Part shown: in pieces, positions 1 to 8,239 of the stretch | Layout of the letters: each line of letters begins with the position of its first letter | Position numbering within the stretch: the stretch's first letter is position 1 | Origin: Faecalibacterium gallinarum | GTDB taxonomy: Bacteria > Bacillota > Clostridia > Oscillospirales > Ruminococcaceae | Reading direction: 5' to 3' | Assembly: GCF_022180365.1 (NCBI RefSeq) | Contig: NZ_BQKV01000106.1 | Location: 1-64,000 of the forward strand | Length of the DNA stretch: 64,000 bases | Notes under the pieces: model-generated | Seen by the model: only the letters and a program-made list of their open reading frames with translations | What the model was told of the DNA's origin: nothing | Databases searched by the model: none | Program-made: the position numbers and the translations under genes

Positions 1-162
1 CAGCACGCAATCGCTTGCGTCCTATACGAATTACTTTGTTTTTGGAATTGTTTAACGTGCGTTTCCAAATCCGCACGCAATAAGGTTCCGTTACAAGTTT
101 TTCGATATTGTTCAATTTTCAAGGTCCTGTGTGTCGTTCGCCTCTCGGCCGGCGACCTCTTT
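1..162 (-). other. 5' leader of an rRNA operon (16S lies beyond the left edge)
   Basis: Read on the minus strand, this non-coding stretch holds GGACCTTGAAAATTGAACA (about 107-125). It resembles the conserved TTTGAAAACTGAACA box found in Firmicute rRNA leaders and spacers. It lies just downstream of two tandem consensus promoters that read towards the left edge. No rRNA sequence is inside the window, so the 16S gene is inferred. No open reading frame was found here. Confidence 0.65.
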
Positions 163-191
163 ATTTTACCACCGAACCGTTCGTTTGTCAA
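163..191 (-). promoter_or_regulatory. rRNA operon promoter P2 (proximal)
   Basis: On the minus strand, -35 TTGACA (186-191) and -10 TAAAAT (163-168) are separated by exactly 17 bp. It directs transcription towards the left edge. It is the downstream member of a tandem promoter pair, the usual arrangement for rRNA operons in Firmicutes. Confidence 0.8.
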
Positions 192-279
192 GCACTTTTT
201 TCGAAGCGTTTTGAACTTTTCGATCGGTTTCGTGGGCTCCCGAAGAGTCATTCTTTCGTGTGACCCGGGGTGCCTGAGT

Positions 280-340
280 ATAATACCACCGCCGCCCCCT
301 TTTGTCAACACTTTTTTGAAAAAAATTCGACAAAAAGTTT
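280..340 (-). promoter_or_regulatory. rRNA operon promoter P1 (distal) with A/T-rich upstream element
   Basis: On the minus strand, -35 TTGACA (303-308) and -10 TATTAT (280-285) have a 17-bp spacer. Just upstream (about 309-340) lies an A/T-rich tract that could act as an UP element. The strength and pairing with P2 suggest a stable-RNA promoter. Confidence 0.8.
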
Positions 341-433
341 CCCGGGCCGCCAGGTGCGCCAAACCTATTTATATTATAACGGGAATATGATAAAATAGCC
401 TCACCATCTACATCTCAGGAGGTTGCAGAGATT

Positions 434-1291
434 ATGCTGAAACGTTTGAGAGAGCGCCGGCCGGTGCTATACTGTGTCGTCGCCGAAATCCTATTCCTAT
501 TGTTTATGATGGTCGCGGTATACGGGCTGGCCTTTGGCCTGGTCCTCACCGGGGCGGACTGGTCGGCCCTGGATGAATACGCCATGACCATTTTCCAGGA
601 GCTGGCCGGAATCGCCGTGGCCCTTGTCTTCCTCTTCGCCACCGGGCGGCAGCACCTACTCACCCGCCGGGGCTGCGGATTTTTGGACGGGCTGCTGGTG
701 GGAATGTACCCCCTGGGGCTCATCTGCTATTCCATGGTCGTCAGCCTGACCCTGAGCCGCCCCGACAGCCCCATGCGTTCCCCCCTCCAGATCCTGACCT
801 TTGTGGTGGGTATGTTCTCGGTGGGCATCGCGGAAGAGTTTTTGTTCCGGGCCGTCATCGCCGAAACCCTGCTGGAGAAATTCGGCCCCAGCACCCAGGG
901 CGTCTGGAAAGCCTGTCTTTTGTCCGGTCTGCTCTTCGGGTGCGCCCACCTGACCAACCTCCTCGGCAGCGCCCCCTTTGGGGTTCTGATGCAGTGCCTC
1001 TTTACCATATCCATCGGCACCCTGCTGGGGGCCATCTATTTCCGCACCGGCAACATCTGGGTTCCCGTCTTTATCCACGGGTTCATGGATGTGTCCAGCA
1101 TCATCATCGGCGGCCTGTACGGCACCGAGACCGTCACGGAGGCCGTCAGCAACTACGACGCCAGCATGCTGTCCGCCGTCCTGATCTACATTCTGCCGGT
1201 GCTGTTTTTGCTGCGCCGCAAGCGGATCGGCCAGGTGGCCCTGAACTTCCAGGAGGAACTGGCCCCCGCCCAGCAGCCCCCCGCGGAATAA
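434..1291 (+). CDS. CPBP-family intramembrane metalloprotease (CAAX-type)
   Basis: A 285-residue, strongly hydrophobic protein with several membrane segments. It carries the Rce1/CPBP (Abi) signature: EEFLFR near residues 134-139, a second-motif His near 172, and FIHGFMD with His 215 and Asp 219. These residues bind the catalytic metal in the family. Bacterial members act in the membrane, often in peptide processing or bacteriocin self-protection; the substrate here is unknown. The start is set by AGGAGG at 417-422. A strong bidirectional terminator follows, and the gene is transcribed alone, divergently from the rRNA promoters. Confidence 0.85.
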   Translation: MLKRLRERRPVLYCVVAEILFLLFMMVAVYGLAFGLVLTGADWSALDEYAMTIFQELAGIAVALVFLFATGRQHLLTRRGCGFLDGLLVGMYPLGLICYSMVVSLTLSRPDSPMRSPLQILTFVVGMFSVGIAEEFLFRAVIAETLLEKFGPSTQGVWKACLLSGLLFGCAHLTNLLGSAPFGVLMQCLFTISIGTLLGAIYFRTGNIWVPVFIHGFMDVSSIIIGGLYGTETVTEAVSNYDASMLSAVLIYILPVLFLLRRKRIGQVALNFQEELAPAQQPPAE

Positions 1292-1303
1292 CCCCATCAC
1301 AGA

Positions 1304-1345
1304 AAACGCCCGTCCCGGGTTCTCTCCGGGACGGGCGTTTTTTCG
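1304..1345. terminator. Bidirectional intrinsic terminator
   Basis: A GC-rich stem (AACGCCCGTCCCGG with its complement) is flanked by an A tract on the left and a T tract on the right. It sits between the convergent ends of the CPBP protease gene and tsaD and can serve both. Confidence 0.85.
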
Positions 1346-1346
1346 T

Positions 1347-2354
1347 TTATTCGTAGTCGATGGGCAGGGTGGGCAGGCCGTTGAGTTCCAGCCCCGCGGT
1401 GTGCCCCGCCATGTACTGGTAATAGCCCTGGGCGGCGATCATGGCGCCGTTGTCCCCGCAGAATTTCAGCTGGGGCAGATAGACCTGGGCCCCCAGCTTC
1501 TGGGCTCCGTCGTTCACCAGCTGGCGCAGCCGACCATTGGCCGCCACGCCCCCCGCCAGGCAGACCTGTTTGGCCCCGGTATCGGCGGCGGCCAGCAGCA
1601 GCTTCTCCGCCAGGATCCCCGCGATCCGCTCCTGGAAGCTGGCCGCCAGATCCGGCACGTTGACGGGCAGGCCCTTCATCTGGGCCTGGTTCACCTCGTT
1701 GAGGACCGCCGTCTTGAGGCCCGAGAAGCTGACGTTATACTTCCCTTCCACATGGGGCACCGGCAGCCGGTAGGCTTTGGGGTCGCCGGTCTTGGCGGCG
1801 GCGGCCACGCTGGGCCCGCCGGGATAGGATAACCCCAGGGTCCGGGCCACCTTGTCGAAGGCTTCGCCGGCGGCGTCGTCCACCGTGTGGCCCAGGATCT
1901 TATAATGGGTATAGCCCTCCACCTGGACAATGTGGCTGTGGCCGCCCGAGGCCACCAGGCAGAGGAAGGGGGGCTCCAGCTCCGGGTGGGTCAGGTAGAG
2001 GGCCGCAATATGCCCCCGCAGATGGTGGACCGGCACCAGGGGTTTGCCCGCCGAATAGGCCAGCCCTTTGGCAAAGTTGACCCCCACCAGCACCGCGCCG
2101 ATCAGGCCCGGGGCGAAGGTGACCGCCACCGCGTCCACATCCTCCATGGTCATCTGGGCGTCGGCCAGGGCTTTCTTGACGGTGGCGCTGATGGCCTCGC
2201 AGTGGCGGCGGCTGGCGATCTCGGGCACGACGCCCCCATAGAGGGCCTGCTCCTGGACGCTGGTGGCGATGACGTTGGACAAGAGCTGACGGCCGTCCCG
2301 CACCAGGGCGGCGGCGGTCTCGTCACAGGTGGATTCAATTCCTAAAACGATCAT
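1347..2354 (-). CDS. tsaD: tRNA N6-adenosine threonylcarbamoyltransferase TsaD
   Basis: A 335-residue Kae1/TsaD/YgjD-family protein. It starts with the ATP-binding signature IESTCDETAAALV and has the metal-binding HHLRGHIAA motif near residue 110, followed by SGGHSH. TsaD transfers the threonylcarbamoyl group onto A37 of ANN-decoding tRNAs, working with TsaB and TsaE, which are not in this window. Length is typical. It follows polA on the same strand after about 39 bp, so the two are probably co-transcribed. Confidence 0.95.
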   Translation of the reverse strand: MIVLGIESTCDETAAALVRDGRQLLSNVIATSVQEQALYGGVVPEIASRRHCEAISATVKKALADAQMTMEDVDAVAVTFAPGLIGAVLVGVNFAKGLAYSAGKPLVPVHHLRGHIAALYLTHPELEPPFLCLVASGGHSHIVQVEGYTHYKILGHTVDDAAGEAFDKVARTLGLSYPGGPSVAAAAKTGDPKAYRLPVPHVEGKYNVSFSGLKTAVLNEVNQAQMKGLPVNVPDLAASFQERIAGILAEKLLLAAADTGAKQVCLAGGVAANGRLRQLVNDGAQKLGAQVYLPQLKFCGDNGAMIAAQGYYQYMAGHTAGLELNGLPTLPIDYE

Positions 2355-2393
2355 GGTTTTCTTTTTCCTGCCTTTTCTCTCTCAACAAGTTGG

Positions 2394-4970
2394 TCAGTGG
2401 GCCTCGAGCCAGTTTTTGCCCTGGCCCACCTCGGTCTCCAGGGGGACGGCGTACTGGACACAGCCCTCCATCTCCTCTTTCAGGACCCGGGCGGCCTTTT
2501 CAGCCTCGGCCTCGGGGGCCTCCACGATCAATTCGTCGTGGACGGTGAGGATCAGCCGGCTCTCCATCCCTTCCGCCCGAAGCCGCCGCCAAACCCGCAC
2601 CATGGCCAGTTTGATCACGTCGGCGGCGGTGCCCTGAATGGGGGTGTTGCGGGCCATCCGCTCGCCGCTGGACCGGACGTTGAAGTTGGAGCTGGACAGC
2701 TCCGGCAGGGCCCGCCGGCGGCCGAACAGGGTGCTGACGTAGCCGCTGGCCTTGGCGTCGGCGATGGTCTTGTCCATATAGCCGCTCACCTTGGGGAAGG
2801 TGGCCAGGTACTGCTGGAGGAAGGACTCGGCCTCCTTGACCGAGACCCCGATGTCTTTGGAGAGGCTGAACGCCCCCTTGCCGTACATGATGCCGAAATT
2901 GATGGCCTTGGCCGAGGAGCGGAGCCGGGGGGTGATCTCTTCCAGGGGCAGGCCGTAGATCTTGGCGGCGGTGCTCCGGTGGATGTCCTCCCCGCTGCGG
3001 AACGCCTCCTGCATATGCTCGTCCCCGGTGATGTGGGCGAGGATCCGCAGCTCGATCTGGCTGTAATCGGCGTCCACCAGCACCCAGCCCGGCCGGGCCA
3101 CAAAATAGGCCCGCAGCTGGCTGCCCAGCTCGGTGCGGATGGGGATATTCTGCAAGTTGGGGTTATCGGACGAGAGCCGCCCCGTCCGAGCCTCGGTCTG
3201 GTTGAAGGTGGAGTGGATCCGGCCGTCGGGGCCGATCACCTTCAAAAGGCCCTCCACATAGGTGGAGTTGAGTTTCTGGTAGGTGCGGTACTCCAGAACA
3301 TCCTCCACCAGGGGGGAATCGTACCGCAGTTTCTCCAGGGTGGCGGCGTCGGTGGACCAGCCGGTCTGGGTCTTTTTGCCGTGGGGCAGGCCCATCTTGT
3401 CAAAGAGCATCTCCCCCAGCTGTTTGGGGCTGTTGGGGTTGAAGGAGGGGTCGTCCACCTGCTGCCGGATCCGGGCCAGAAGCTCCTCGATCTTGGCCCG
3501 CATCCGGACGCCGAACGCCTCGATCCCCTGCCGGTCCACCAGGACCCCCAGCCGGGTCATATCCGCCAGAACCTGGGCCAGGGGGAACTCGATCTCGTTG
3601 TAGAGCTCATCCTCGCCCCGGGCGGCGACCTCGGCTTTCATGGTCTCAAAGAGGCTGGCCAGCCGCCCGGCGTCGGGCCAGTCGGGGCAGTCGAAGGCCG
3701 CCTCGGCTTTATAAGAGGCCGCCAGCTCCCCCACCTGATACCGGGCGGCGGAGGCGTCCAGCAGATAGGCCGCCAGTTTGCCGTCCCAGGCGATGGCGCT
3801 GCCCCAGCCCCCGGCCGCCATGGCCCGGGCGTAAAGGGGCGCGGAATCAAACACTTCCAGCCGGACGCCGGGGGCATCCAGCAGCCGGGGCAGGTCTGCG
3901 TCCTCCAGGGGGTAAACCGTCTGCCCCTGGACCGCGTACCACTGTTCCGGACGGGTAACCACCTTTTTGCTGCCCTGCTTCTCGATCACCGCCGGGCGGG
4001 TGGCCAGCTGATACACCCCCGCCGGGTCGAGGGGCAGGGGCGCGATCTCGGCCTCGGGCAGGGCCGGGCGCTCTTCCCCCGCCGGGGCGCCAGGGGCGAC
4101 CCCATCCAGCCCCAGACGGGGGATCAGGGTGTGGATCTCCAGCTCTTGCAGCAGCCGGACGGCGGCGGGTTTGTCCCCCTCCCCCACGGCATAGGCGCCC
4201 TCGGCGGTGTCGATGGGGGCGTTGGTGCGGATGGTGCCCAGGGTCCGGCTCAGCTCGGCCATCTCCCGGCCGGCCAACAGTTTTTCCCGCTGTTTGGGCT
4301 TGATGGCCGGGTCCTCGATGTGGTCATAGACCCCATCCAGCCCGCCGAACTTCTGCACCAGAGAGAGGGCCGTCTTTTCGCCAATGCCCTTGACGCCGGG
4401 GATATTGTCCGAGGTGTCCCCCATCAGGCCCTTGACGTCGATGAGCTGGCGGGGTTCGAGGCCGTATTTCTCCCGGATGGCATCGACATCCATGACCTGG
4501 GTGACGCTCCGGCCCATGACGGTGGAGGCCAGCAGAACCGTGGTGGTGTCGCTGACCAGCTGGAAGCTGTCCCGGTCGCCGGTGGCCAGGAAGCAGTCGT
4601 CCTTCCGGGCGGCACAGGCGGCGGCCAGGGTGCCCAGAATGTCGTCGGCCTCCCAGCCCTCGGCGGTGACGATCTTATAGCCGAGGTCGGTCAGGAGCTC
4701 TTTCAGCACCGGCATCTGTTCGGCCAGCTCGGGGGGCATGCCGTGGCGGTTGGCCTTGTAGCCGTCGTACATCTGGTGGCGGAAGGTGGGGGCTTTCAGG
4801 TCAAAGGCCACCGCCACCTCGTCGGGCTGGCTCTCCCGCAGCAGCGCCAGCAGAATATTGAAAAAGCCATAGATGGCGTTGGTATAGCGGCCGTCCTTAT
4901 TGGTCAGCAGCTTGATGCCAAAAAAGGCGCGGTTGGCGATGCTGTTGCCGTCGATGACCAGTAAACGCAT
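2394..4970 (-). CDS. polA: DNA polymerase I
   Basis: An 858-residue family A polymerase. The N-terminal 5'-3' exonuclease domain opens with LLVIDGNSIANRAFFG and carries GDTSDNIPG near residue 190. The C-terminal polymerase domain has motif A DADYSQIELR, motif B (RSSAKAINFGIMYGKG) and motif C LTVHDELI near residue 810. In the middle domain (about 310-450) I cannot find the DxE and YxxxD residues of a proofreading 3'-5' exonuclease, so that domain looks inactive, as in many Firmicutes. GGAGG lies 11 bases before the ATG. A TATACT -10 with a weak -35 lies upstream near 5037. Confidence 0.96.
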   Translation of the reverse strand: MRLLVIDGNSIANRAFFGIKLLTNKDGRYTNAIYGFFNILLALLRESQPDEVAVAFDLKAPTFRHQMYDGYKANRHGMPPELAEQMPVLKELLTDLGYKIVTAEGWEADDILGTLAAACAARKDDCFLATGDRDSFQLVSDTTTVLLASTVMGRSVTQVMDVDAIREKYGLEPRQLIDVKGLMGDTSDNIPGVKGIGEKTALSLVQKFGGLDGVYDHIEDPAIKPKQREKLLAGREMAELSRTLGTIRTNAPIDTAEGAYAVGEGDKPAAVRLLQELEIHTLIPRLGLDGVAPGAPAGEERPALPEAEIAPLPLDPAGVYQLATRPAVIEKQGSKKVVTRPEQWYAVQGQTVYPLEDADLPRLLDAPGVRLEVFDSAPLYARAMAAGGWGSAIAWDGKLAAYLLDASAARYQVGELAASYKAEAAFDCPDWPDAGRLASLFETMKAEVAARGEDELYNEIEFPLAQVLADMTRLGVLVDRQGIEAFGVRMRAKIEELLARIRQQVDDPSFNPNSPKQLGEMLFDKMGLPHGKKTQTGWSTDAATLEKLRYDSPLVEDVLEYRTYQKLNSTYVEGLLKVIGPDGRIHSTFNQTEARTGRLSSDNPNLQNIPIRTELGSQLRAYFVARPGWVLVDADYSQIELRILAHITGDEHMQEAFRSGEDIHRSTAAKIYGLPLEEITPRLRSSAKAINFGIMYGKGAFSLSKDIGVSVKEAESFLQQYLATFPKVSGYMDKTIADAKASGYVSTLFGRRRALPELSSSNFNVRSSGERMARNTPIQGTAADVIKLAMVRVWRRLRAEGMESRLILTVHDELIVEAPEAEAEKAARVLKEEMEGCVQYAVPLETEVGQGKNWLEAH

Positions 4971-5082
4971 AAGACGTGGAACCTCCGTTTTTGTACTGCC
5001 GGCCCGTCAAAACAGGCCGGGCGCTTCTATCAGTATACCACAAATCCCCCGGGCGGGAAATGTTTTCGGAAAAAAGAGGCGC

Positions 5083-5112
5083 AAAAAAGCCCGCGCCAGG
5101 GCGGCACGGGCC
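5083..5112 (-). terminator. Intrinsic terminator after the ferredoxin gene
   Basis: On the minus strand, an imperfect GCCCG...CGGGC stem is followed by TTTTTT. It begins about 16 bp after the ferredoxin stop codon and separates it from polA. Confidence 0.7.
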
Positions 5113-5127
5113 AAAAATGCGGGGAGA

Positions 5128-5316
5128 TCAGTTGTCGATGCGGATGGCGCTGACCGGGCAGTTCTCGGCCGCCTGGACCGCCTGGGGCGCAGCCTCGCCG
5201 GGGATCTCGCCCGAGATGGCCACCGCCAGGCTGCCCTCCATGGAGAAAACCTCGGGGCACAGGCCCGCGCACTGGGTGCAGCCGATGCAGGTATCGGGAT
5301 CAACAAAAGCTTTCAT
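5128..5316 (-). CDS. Small [4Fe-4S] ferredoxin
   Basis: A 62-residue acidic protein of the single-cluster ferredoxin type. It starts MKAFVDPDTCIGCTQC and has CP and ENCPVSAI near the C-terminus, giving the CxxCxxC...CP cluster ligands. It is a soluble one-electron carrier typical of anaerobes; its redox partner is unknown. The internal ATG (MKAF) is chosen over the upstream one because AAAGGAG lies 7-8 bases before it. The gene has its own terminator, so it is likely monocistronic. Confidence 0.9.
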   Translation of the reverse strand: MKAFVDPDTCIGCTQCAGLCPEVFSMEGSLAVAISGEIPGEAAPQAVQAAENCPVSAIRIDN

Positions 5317-5509
5317 CACAAACGCTCCTTTGGCTGGTAAGATGGGATGCCCCACCCGCCGGGCGGATCACAAGAACACCCGGCGGCGGGGCTCTCTCGT
5401 GGACAGTGTGGTCCGGGGCCGGGGAAAATATTCCGCCGCCCTACACATTTTAACCGGGGTATGCTACAATGGCGGCAGAGAATCCCATCACAGGAAAGGA
5501 CGCAAAACC

Positions 5510-5851
5510 ATGAACATCCAGATTTTCGGCACCAGCAAGTGCTTCGACACCAAAAAGGCCCAGCGGTATTTCAAGGAGCGGGGCATCCGGTTCCAGATGA
5601 TCGACCTGAAAGAAAAAGGGATGAGCCGGGGCGAGTTCGAGAACGTGGCCCGGGCCCTGGGGGGCTGGGAGAAGCTGGTGAACCCCGAGGCCAAGGACAA
5701 GCAGACCCTGGCCCTTTTGGAGGCGCTGGTGGACTGGCAGAAAGAGGACAAGCTGTTTGAAAACCAGCAGCTGTTCAAGACCCCCATCGTCCGGAACGGC
5801 CGCCAGGCCACCGTGGGGTATCAGCCCGAGGTGTGGAAGGGCTGGGAGTAA
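5510..5851 (+). CDS. ArsC/Spx-family thioredoxin-fold protein
   Basis: A 113-residue protein of the arsenate-reductase-like (ArsC/Spx/YffB) family. It starts with the beta-strand IQIFGTSKCFDTKK, carrying one N-terminal Cys near residue 10, and has the cis-Pro motif TPIVRNG near residue 88. The second Cys of a CxxC pair is missing, so it is more likely a single-Cys reductase or Spx-like regulator than a classic arsenate reductase. No ars genes are nearby. AGGAAAGGA lies about 10 bases before the ATG; TACAAT (5465-5470) is a plausible -10. Confidence 0.8.
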   Translation: MNIQIFGTSKCFDTKKAQRYFKERGIRFQMIDLKEKGMSRGEFENVARALGGWEKLVNPEAKDKQTLALLEALVDWQKEDKLFENQQLFKTPIVRNGRQATVGYQPEVWKGWE

Positions 5852-6268
5852 AATTATTTTAACCCACCCGCCCGCCCATTTAGATGTATGGGGGCTCCGC
5901 CCCCCCATCCCCCCGCCTAACCGCTAGGCTCTGCGGTTTACCACAAGCGGCGGTCGCTGTTGCCTGCTCTCTTTGCACAATAAAAGCTAACAAAGCCCTG
6001 CCTCCCGGGAATTTCCGGGACACAGGGCTTTATTATTTGTTGCTTAATCGCTGGAGCCAAACGCCGCGCCCCTTGGTTCCGGCAGCCGAACGGTTTGAAC
6101 GGCAGGAACCGCCACTACAGACCGCGAGGTGGGATGTCTTGGCGGGGCCTGACGGGCAAATCCGGGCGGCGGCCCTAGATGCAGCCGTTTTCGGTTTAGA
6201 GCCCCACGGGGGCGGGCCCGCAGGGCCGGGGGAACATTTAAAGGGCGGGTGGGTGGGTTTAATAATTA
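5852..6268. repeat. Mosaic intergenic repeat element, copy A (with terminal inverted repeats)
   Basis: About 415 bp of non-coding DNA fills the gap between two convergent genes. The left end AATTATTTTAACCCACCCGC and the right end, read on the other strand, AATTATTAAACCCACCCACC, form imperfect terminal inverted repeats of about 26 bp. Inside are a GGGGGCTCCGCCCCC hairpin, an AAAGCCCTG...CAGGGCTTT hairpin (about 5992-6030) that could act as a terminator, and a block (about 6078-6170) found inverted in copy D. The right end overlaps the stop codon of the threonine aldolase gene. No transposase is present. Confidence 0.8.
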
Positions 6269-7288
6269 TTTCGTCAGTGCCGCCAGCGCCTTCAGGAAGG
6301 CGTCCACATTCTCCTCGGGGGTGGCCCAGCTGGTCACCAGGCGGATGCAGGTGTGGGCGGCGTCGGGTTTGCAGTTAAACTCAAAGCCGAAATCCTGGCC
6401 CAGGGCCGCCACCACCCCGTCGGGCAGGATGGGGAACTGCTGGTTGGTGACGCTGTCGCAGAGGAAGGTGTAGCCCAGGGCGGCGATCCCCTCTTTCAGC
6501 TTGAGGGCCAGGGCGTTGGCGTGGGCCGCCAGCTCCACATACCGGTTACCCTGGAACAGCTGCTCGAACTGGACCCCCAGCAGCCAGCCCTTGGCCAGCA
6601 TGCCGCCCCGCTGCTTGATGTTGTAGCGGAAATCCGGCTTGAGGGCCGGGTTCAGGATCACCAGCGCCTCGCCGAAGAGGGCGCCGTTCTTGGTGCCGCC
6701 GATGTAGAAGGCGTCGCACAGCCGGCCCAGGTCGGTCAGGCTGGGGCCGCCGGCCGCCAGGCCGCTGGACAGACGGGCGCCGTCCAGGTAGAAGTAGAGC
6801 CCCAGCTCGTCGCAGACTGCCCGCAGAGCTTCCAGCTCGGCCAGGGTGTAGAGGGTGCCGATCTCGGTGGTCTGGCTGACGTAGATCATCCGGGGGCGGA
6901 CCATGTGCTCGTCGGTATGGGCGGCGCAGGCGGCCCGCACCGCCGCCGGGGTCAGTTTGCCATTCTCCGCCGGGCAGGCGATGCACTTGTGGCCGGTGGC
7001 CTCGATGGCGCCGGTCTCGTGGACGCAGATATGGCCCGAAACGGCGGCGATCACCGCCTCATAGGGCCGGAGGAAGGCCGCGATGGCGGTGGCGTTGGTC
7101 TGGGTGCCCCCCACCAGCAGGTGGACGTCGGCGTCCGGGCGGCCGATGGCGGCCCGGATCAGCTCGTGGGCGTGGGCCGAGTGGGGGTCCATCGAATAAC
7201 CGGGGTTGCCCTCGGTGTTGGTGGCGGCCAGGGCCTCCAGAATGGAGGGGTGGCAGCCCTCGCTGTAATCGTTGGTAAAACGAATCAT
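6266..7288 (-). CDS. Low-specificity threonine aldolase family protein
   Basis: A 340-residue PLP-dependent enzyme of the beta-eliminating lyase/threonine aldolase family. It starts MIRFTNDYSEGCHPSILEAL; a GGTQTNATAI loop lies near residue 60 and the PLP Lys is in YIGGTKNGALFGEA near residue 200. The family cleaves L-threonine or allo-threonine to glycine and acetaldehyde. The ATG start is preferred to an upstream TTG because AAGAAGG lies about 8 bases before it. Its stop codon overlaps the end of repeat copy A. Confidence 0.9.
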   Translation of the reverse strand: MIRFTNDYSEGCHPSILEALAATNTEGNPGYSMDPHSAHAHELIRAAIGRPDADVHLLVGGTQTNATAIAAFLRPYEAVIAAVSGHICVHETGAIEATGHKCIACPAENGKLTPAAVRAACAAHTDEHMVRPRMIYVSQTTEIGTLYTLAELEALRAVCDELGLYFYLDGARLSSGLAAGGPSLTDLGRLCDAFYIGGTKNGALFGEALVILNPALKPDFRYNIKQRGGMLAKGWLLGVQFEQLFQGNRYVELAAHANALALKLKEGIAALGYTFLCDSVTNQQFPILPDGVVAALGQDFGFEFNCKPDAAHTCIRLVTSWATPEENVDAFLKALAALTK

Positions 7289-7386
7289 GGACAAAACCTT
7301 CTTTACTCTAGTTTCGGCCTGTTTTGCAGGATTGGCTCCACTATATCACATTTCGACCCAAAATCCAACCGCCCCGCCGGGCCGCC

Positions 7387-7415
7387 TTGACATTTGGGAC
7401 CGGAGTTGGTATAGT
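7387..7415 (+). promoter_or_regulatory. Promoter of tRNA-Leu(UAG)
   Basis: -35 TTGACA (7387-7392) and -10 TATAGT (7410-7415) are separated by 17 bp and lie 16 bp before the tRNA. Confidence 0.85.
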
Positions 7416-7430
7416 TAAAAGCAGCGTTCT

Positions 7431-7513
7431 GCGGGAGTGGCGGAATGGCAGACGCGCTGGTTTTAGGCACCAGTTCCGAAAGAGTGAGGGTTCGACCCCC
7501 TTCTCCCGCACCA
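7431..7513 (+). tRNA. tRNA-Leu(UAG)
   Basis: A class II tRNA with acceptor GCGGGAG pairing with CTCCCGC, and CCA encoded. The anticodon stem CTGGT/ACCAG holds loop TTTAGGC, giving anticodon UAG. A long variable arm follows and the T-loop is GTTCGAC. It has its own promoter and terminator. Confidence 0.95.
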
Positions 7514-7563
7514 AAAAAAATCCGAGCCTTTCCCACGGCGGGAGAAGGGTTCGGATTTTTTCG
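7514..7563. terminator. Bidirectional terminator after tRNA-Leu
   Basis: AAAATCCGA...TCGGATTTTTT forms a stem with A and T tracts on its two sides, right after the tRNA. It can also stop the lipoprotein transcript arriving from the right. Confidence 0.8.
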
Positions 7564-7595
7564 TTCCGCCGGGAAACGGGCCCCGGCAAAAACCG

Positions 7596-8066
7596 TCACT
7601 CGATAAAGGCGAAACTGTCCGGCAGCGCCGAAGCCTGGTCCGGCAGGATCTGCATGGCCTCATACGCGTCGGTGCCCTGCTCAAAGGGGTTCGACTGGGG
7701 CGGATAGTAGACCACGGCGCGCCCGTCCCGCTGGCCCAGCTCCATCCCCTTGGGGCCTTCTTCGGCCTGCATTTTGGCCCAGAGCTCGCTGCTCATCTCC
7801 TCGATCCGGTAGATGATGGCGCTCTCGTCTTCGTCCTCATAGAGGATATAGAGCACGTTGACCGGCTCGCCCCCCATCTCCTCGGTGTTTTCCTCCACCT
7901 TGAGATGATCCCGGAACACCGCCGGCAGCTCAAACCGAATCCCCAGCTGGGAATTTTCGTACACCACCGCTTCCTCTGCGCTGGACGACGCCGTCTGCTC
8001 GCCGCAGCCCGCCATAAACAGGAGCGTCGCGGCACAGGCCAACAGCAAAAACGACCATTTTTTCAT
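7596..8066 (-). CDS. Putative lipoprotein of unknown function
   Basis: A 156-residue protein with a clear lipoprotein signal peptide: MKKWSF, a hydrophobic stretch, and lipobox FMAGC with the modified Cys near residue 21. A Ser/Ala-rich linker follows. The rest is a small acidic domain (about 35-156) resembling secreted PsbP/DUF-type folds, but I cannot assign a family. It is probably anchored on the outer face of the membrane. It has its own promoter and lies alone between terminators. Confidence 0.75.
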   Translation of the reverse strand: MKKWSFLLLACAATLLFMAGCGEQTASSSAEEAVVYENSQLGIRFELPAVFRDHLKVEENTEEMGGEPVNVLYILYEDEDESAIIYRIEEMSSELWAKMQAEEGPKGMELGQRDGRAVVYYPPQSNPFEQGTDAYEAMQILPDQASALPDSFAFIE

Positions 8067-8124
8067 TGGGGACGCCCTCCTTCAAATGGCAGAATGGGAA
8101 GGGTGCGGCCCTTCCTGTACGCCG

Positions 8125-8153
8125 ATTATAGCCCGGCCACAGGGGGAATACAA
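8125..8153 (-). promoter_or_regulatory. Promoter of the lipoprotein gene
   Basis: On the minus strand, -35 TTGTAT (8148-8153) and a perfect -10 TATAAT (8125-8130) are 17 bp apart, about 60 bp before the start codon. Confidence 0.75.
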
Positions 8154-8177
8154 TAGACATTCTGTAAACAAACATCC

Positions 8178-8222
8178 CCAAAAAGATAGACGGCAGGCCC
8201 CCTGGGAGCCTGCCGCTTTTTT
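8178..8222 (-). terminator. Terminator of the ECF/RpiR operon
   Basis: A GCGGCAGGC...GCCTGCCG stem is followed on the minus strand by a T-rich run. It lies just downstream of the regulator gene, the last gene of the operon. Confidence 0.75.
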
Positions 8223-8239
8223 CGGTTTGCAACGGGATT

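Noticed and set aside
2397-4964. Very long open frame on the plus strand across polA
   Set aside because: It is antisense to the well-supported polA gene and made of low-complexity Gly/Gln/His-rich text typical of GC-rich shadow frames; it has no ribosome site or family motif. The same holds for long antisense frames over lon, guaB, dnaX and rpsB-tsf.
5852-6268. Insertion sequence
   Set aside because: Although the ends are inverted repeats, no transposase frame exists in this or any other copy, so it is called a non-autonomous repeat instead.
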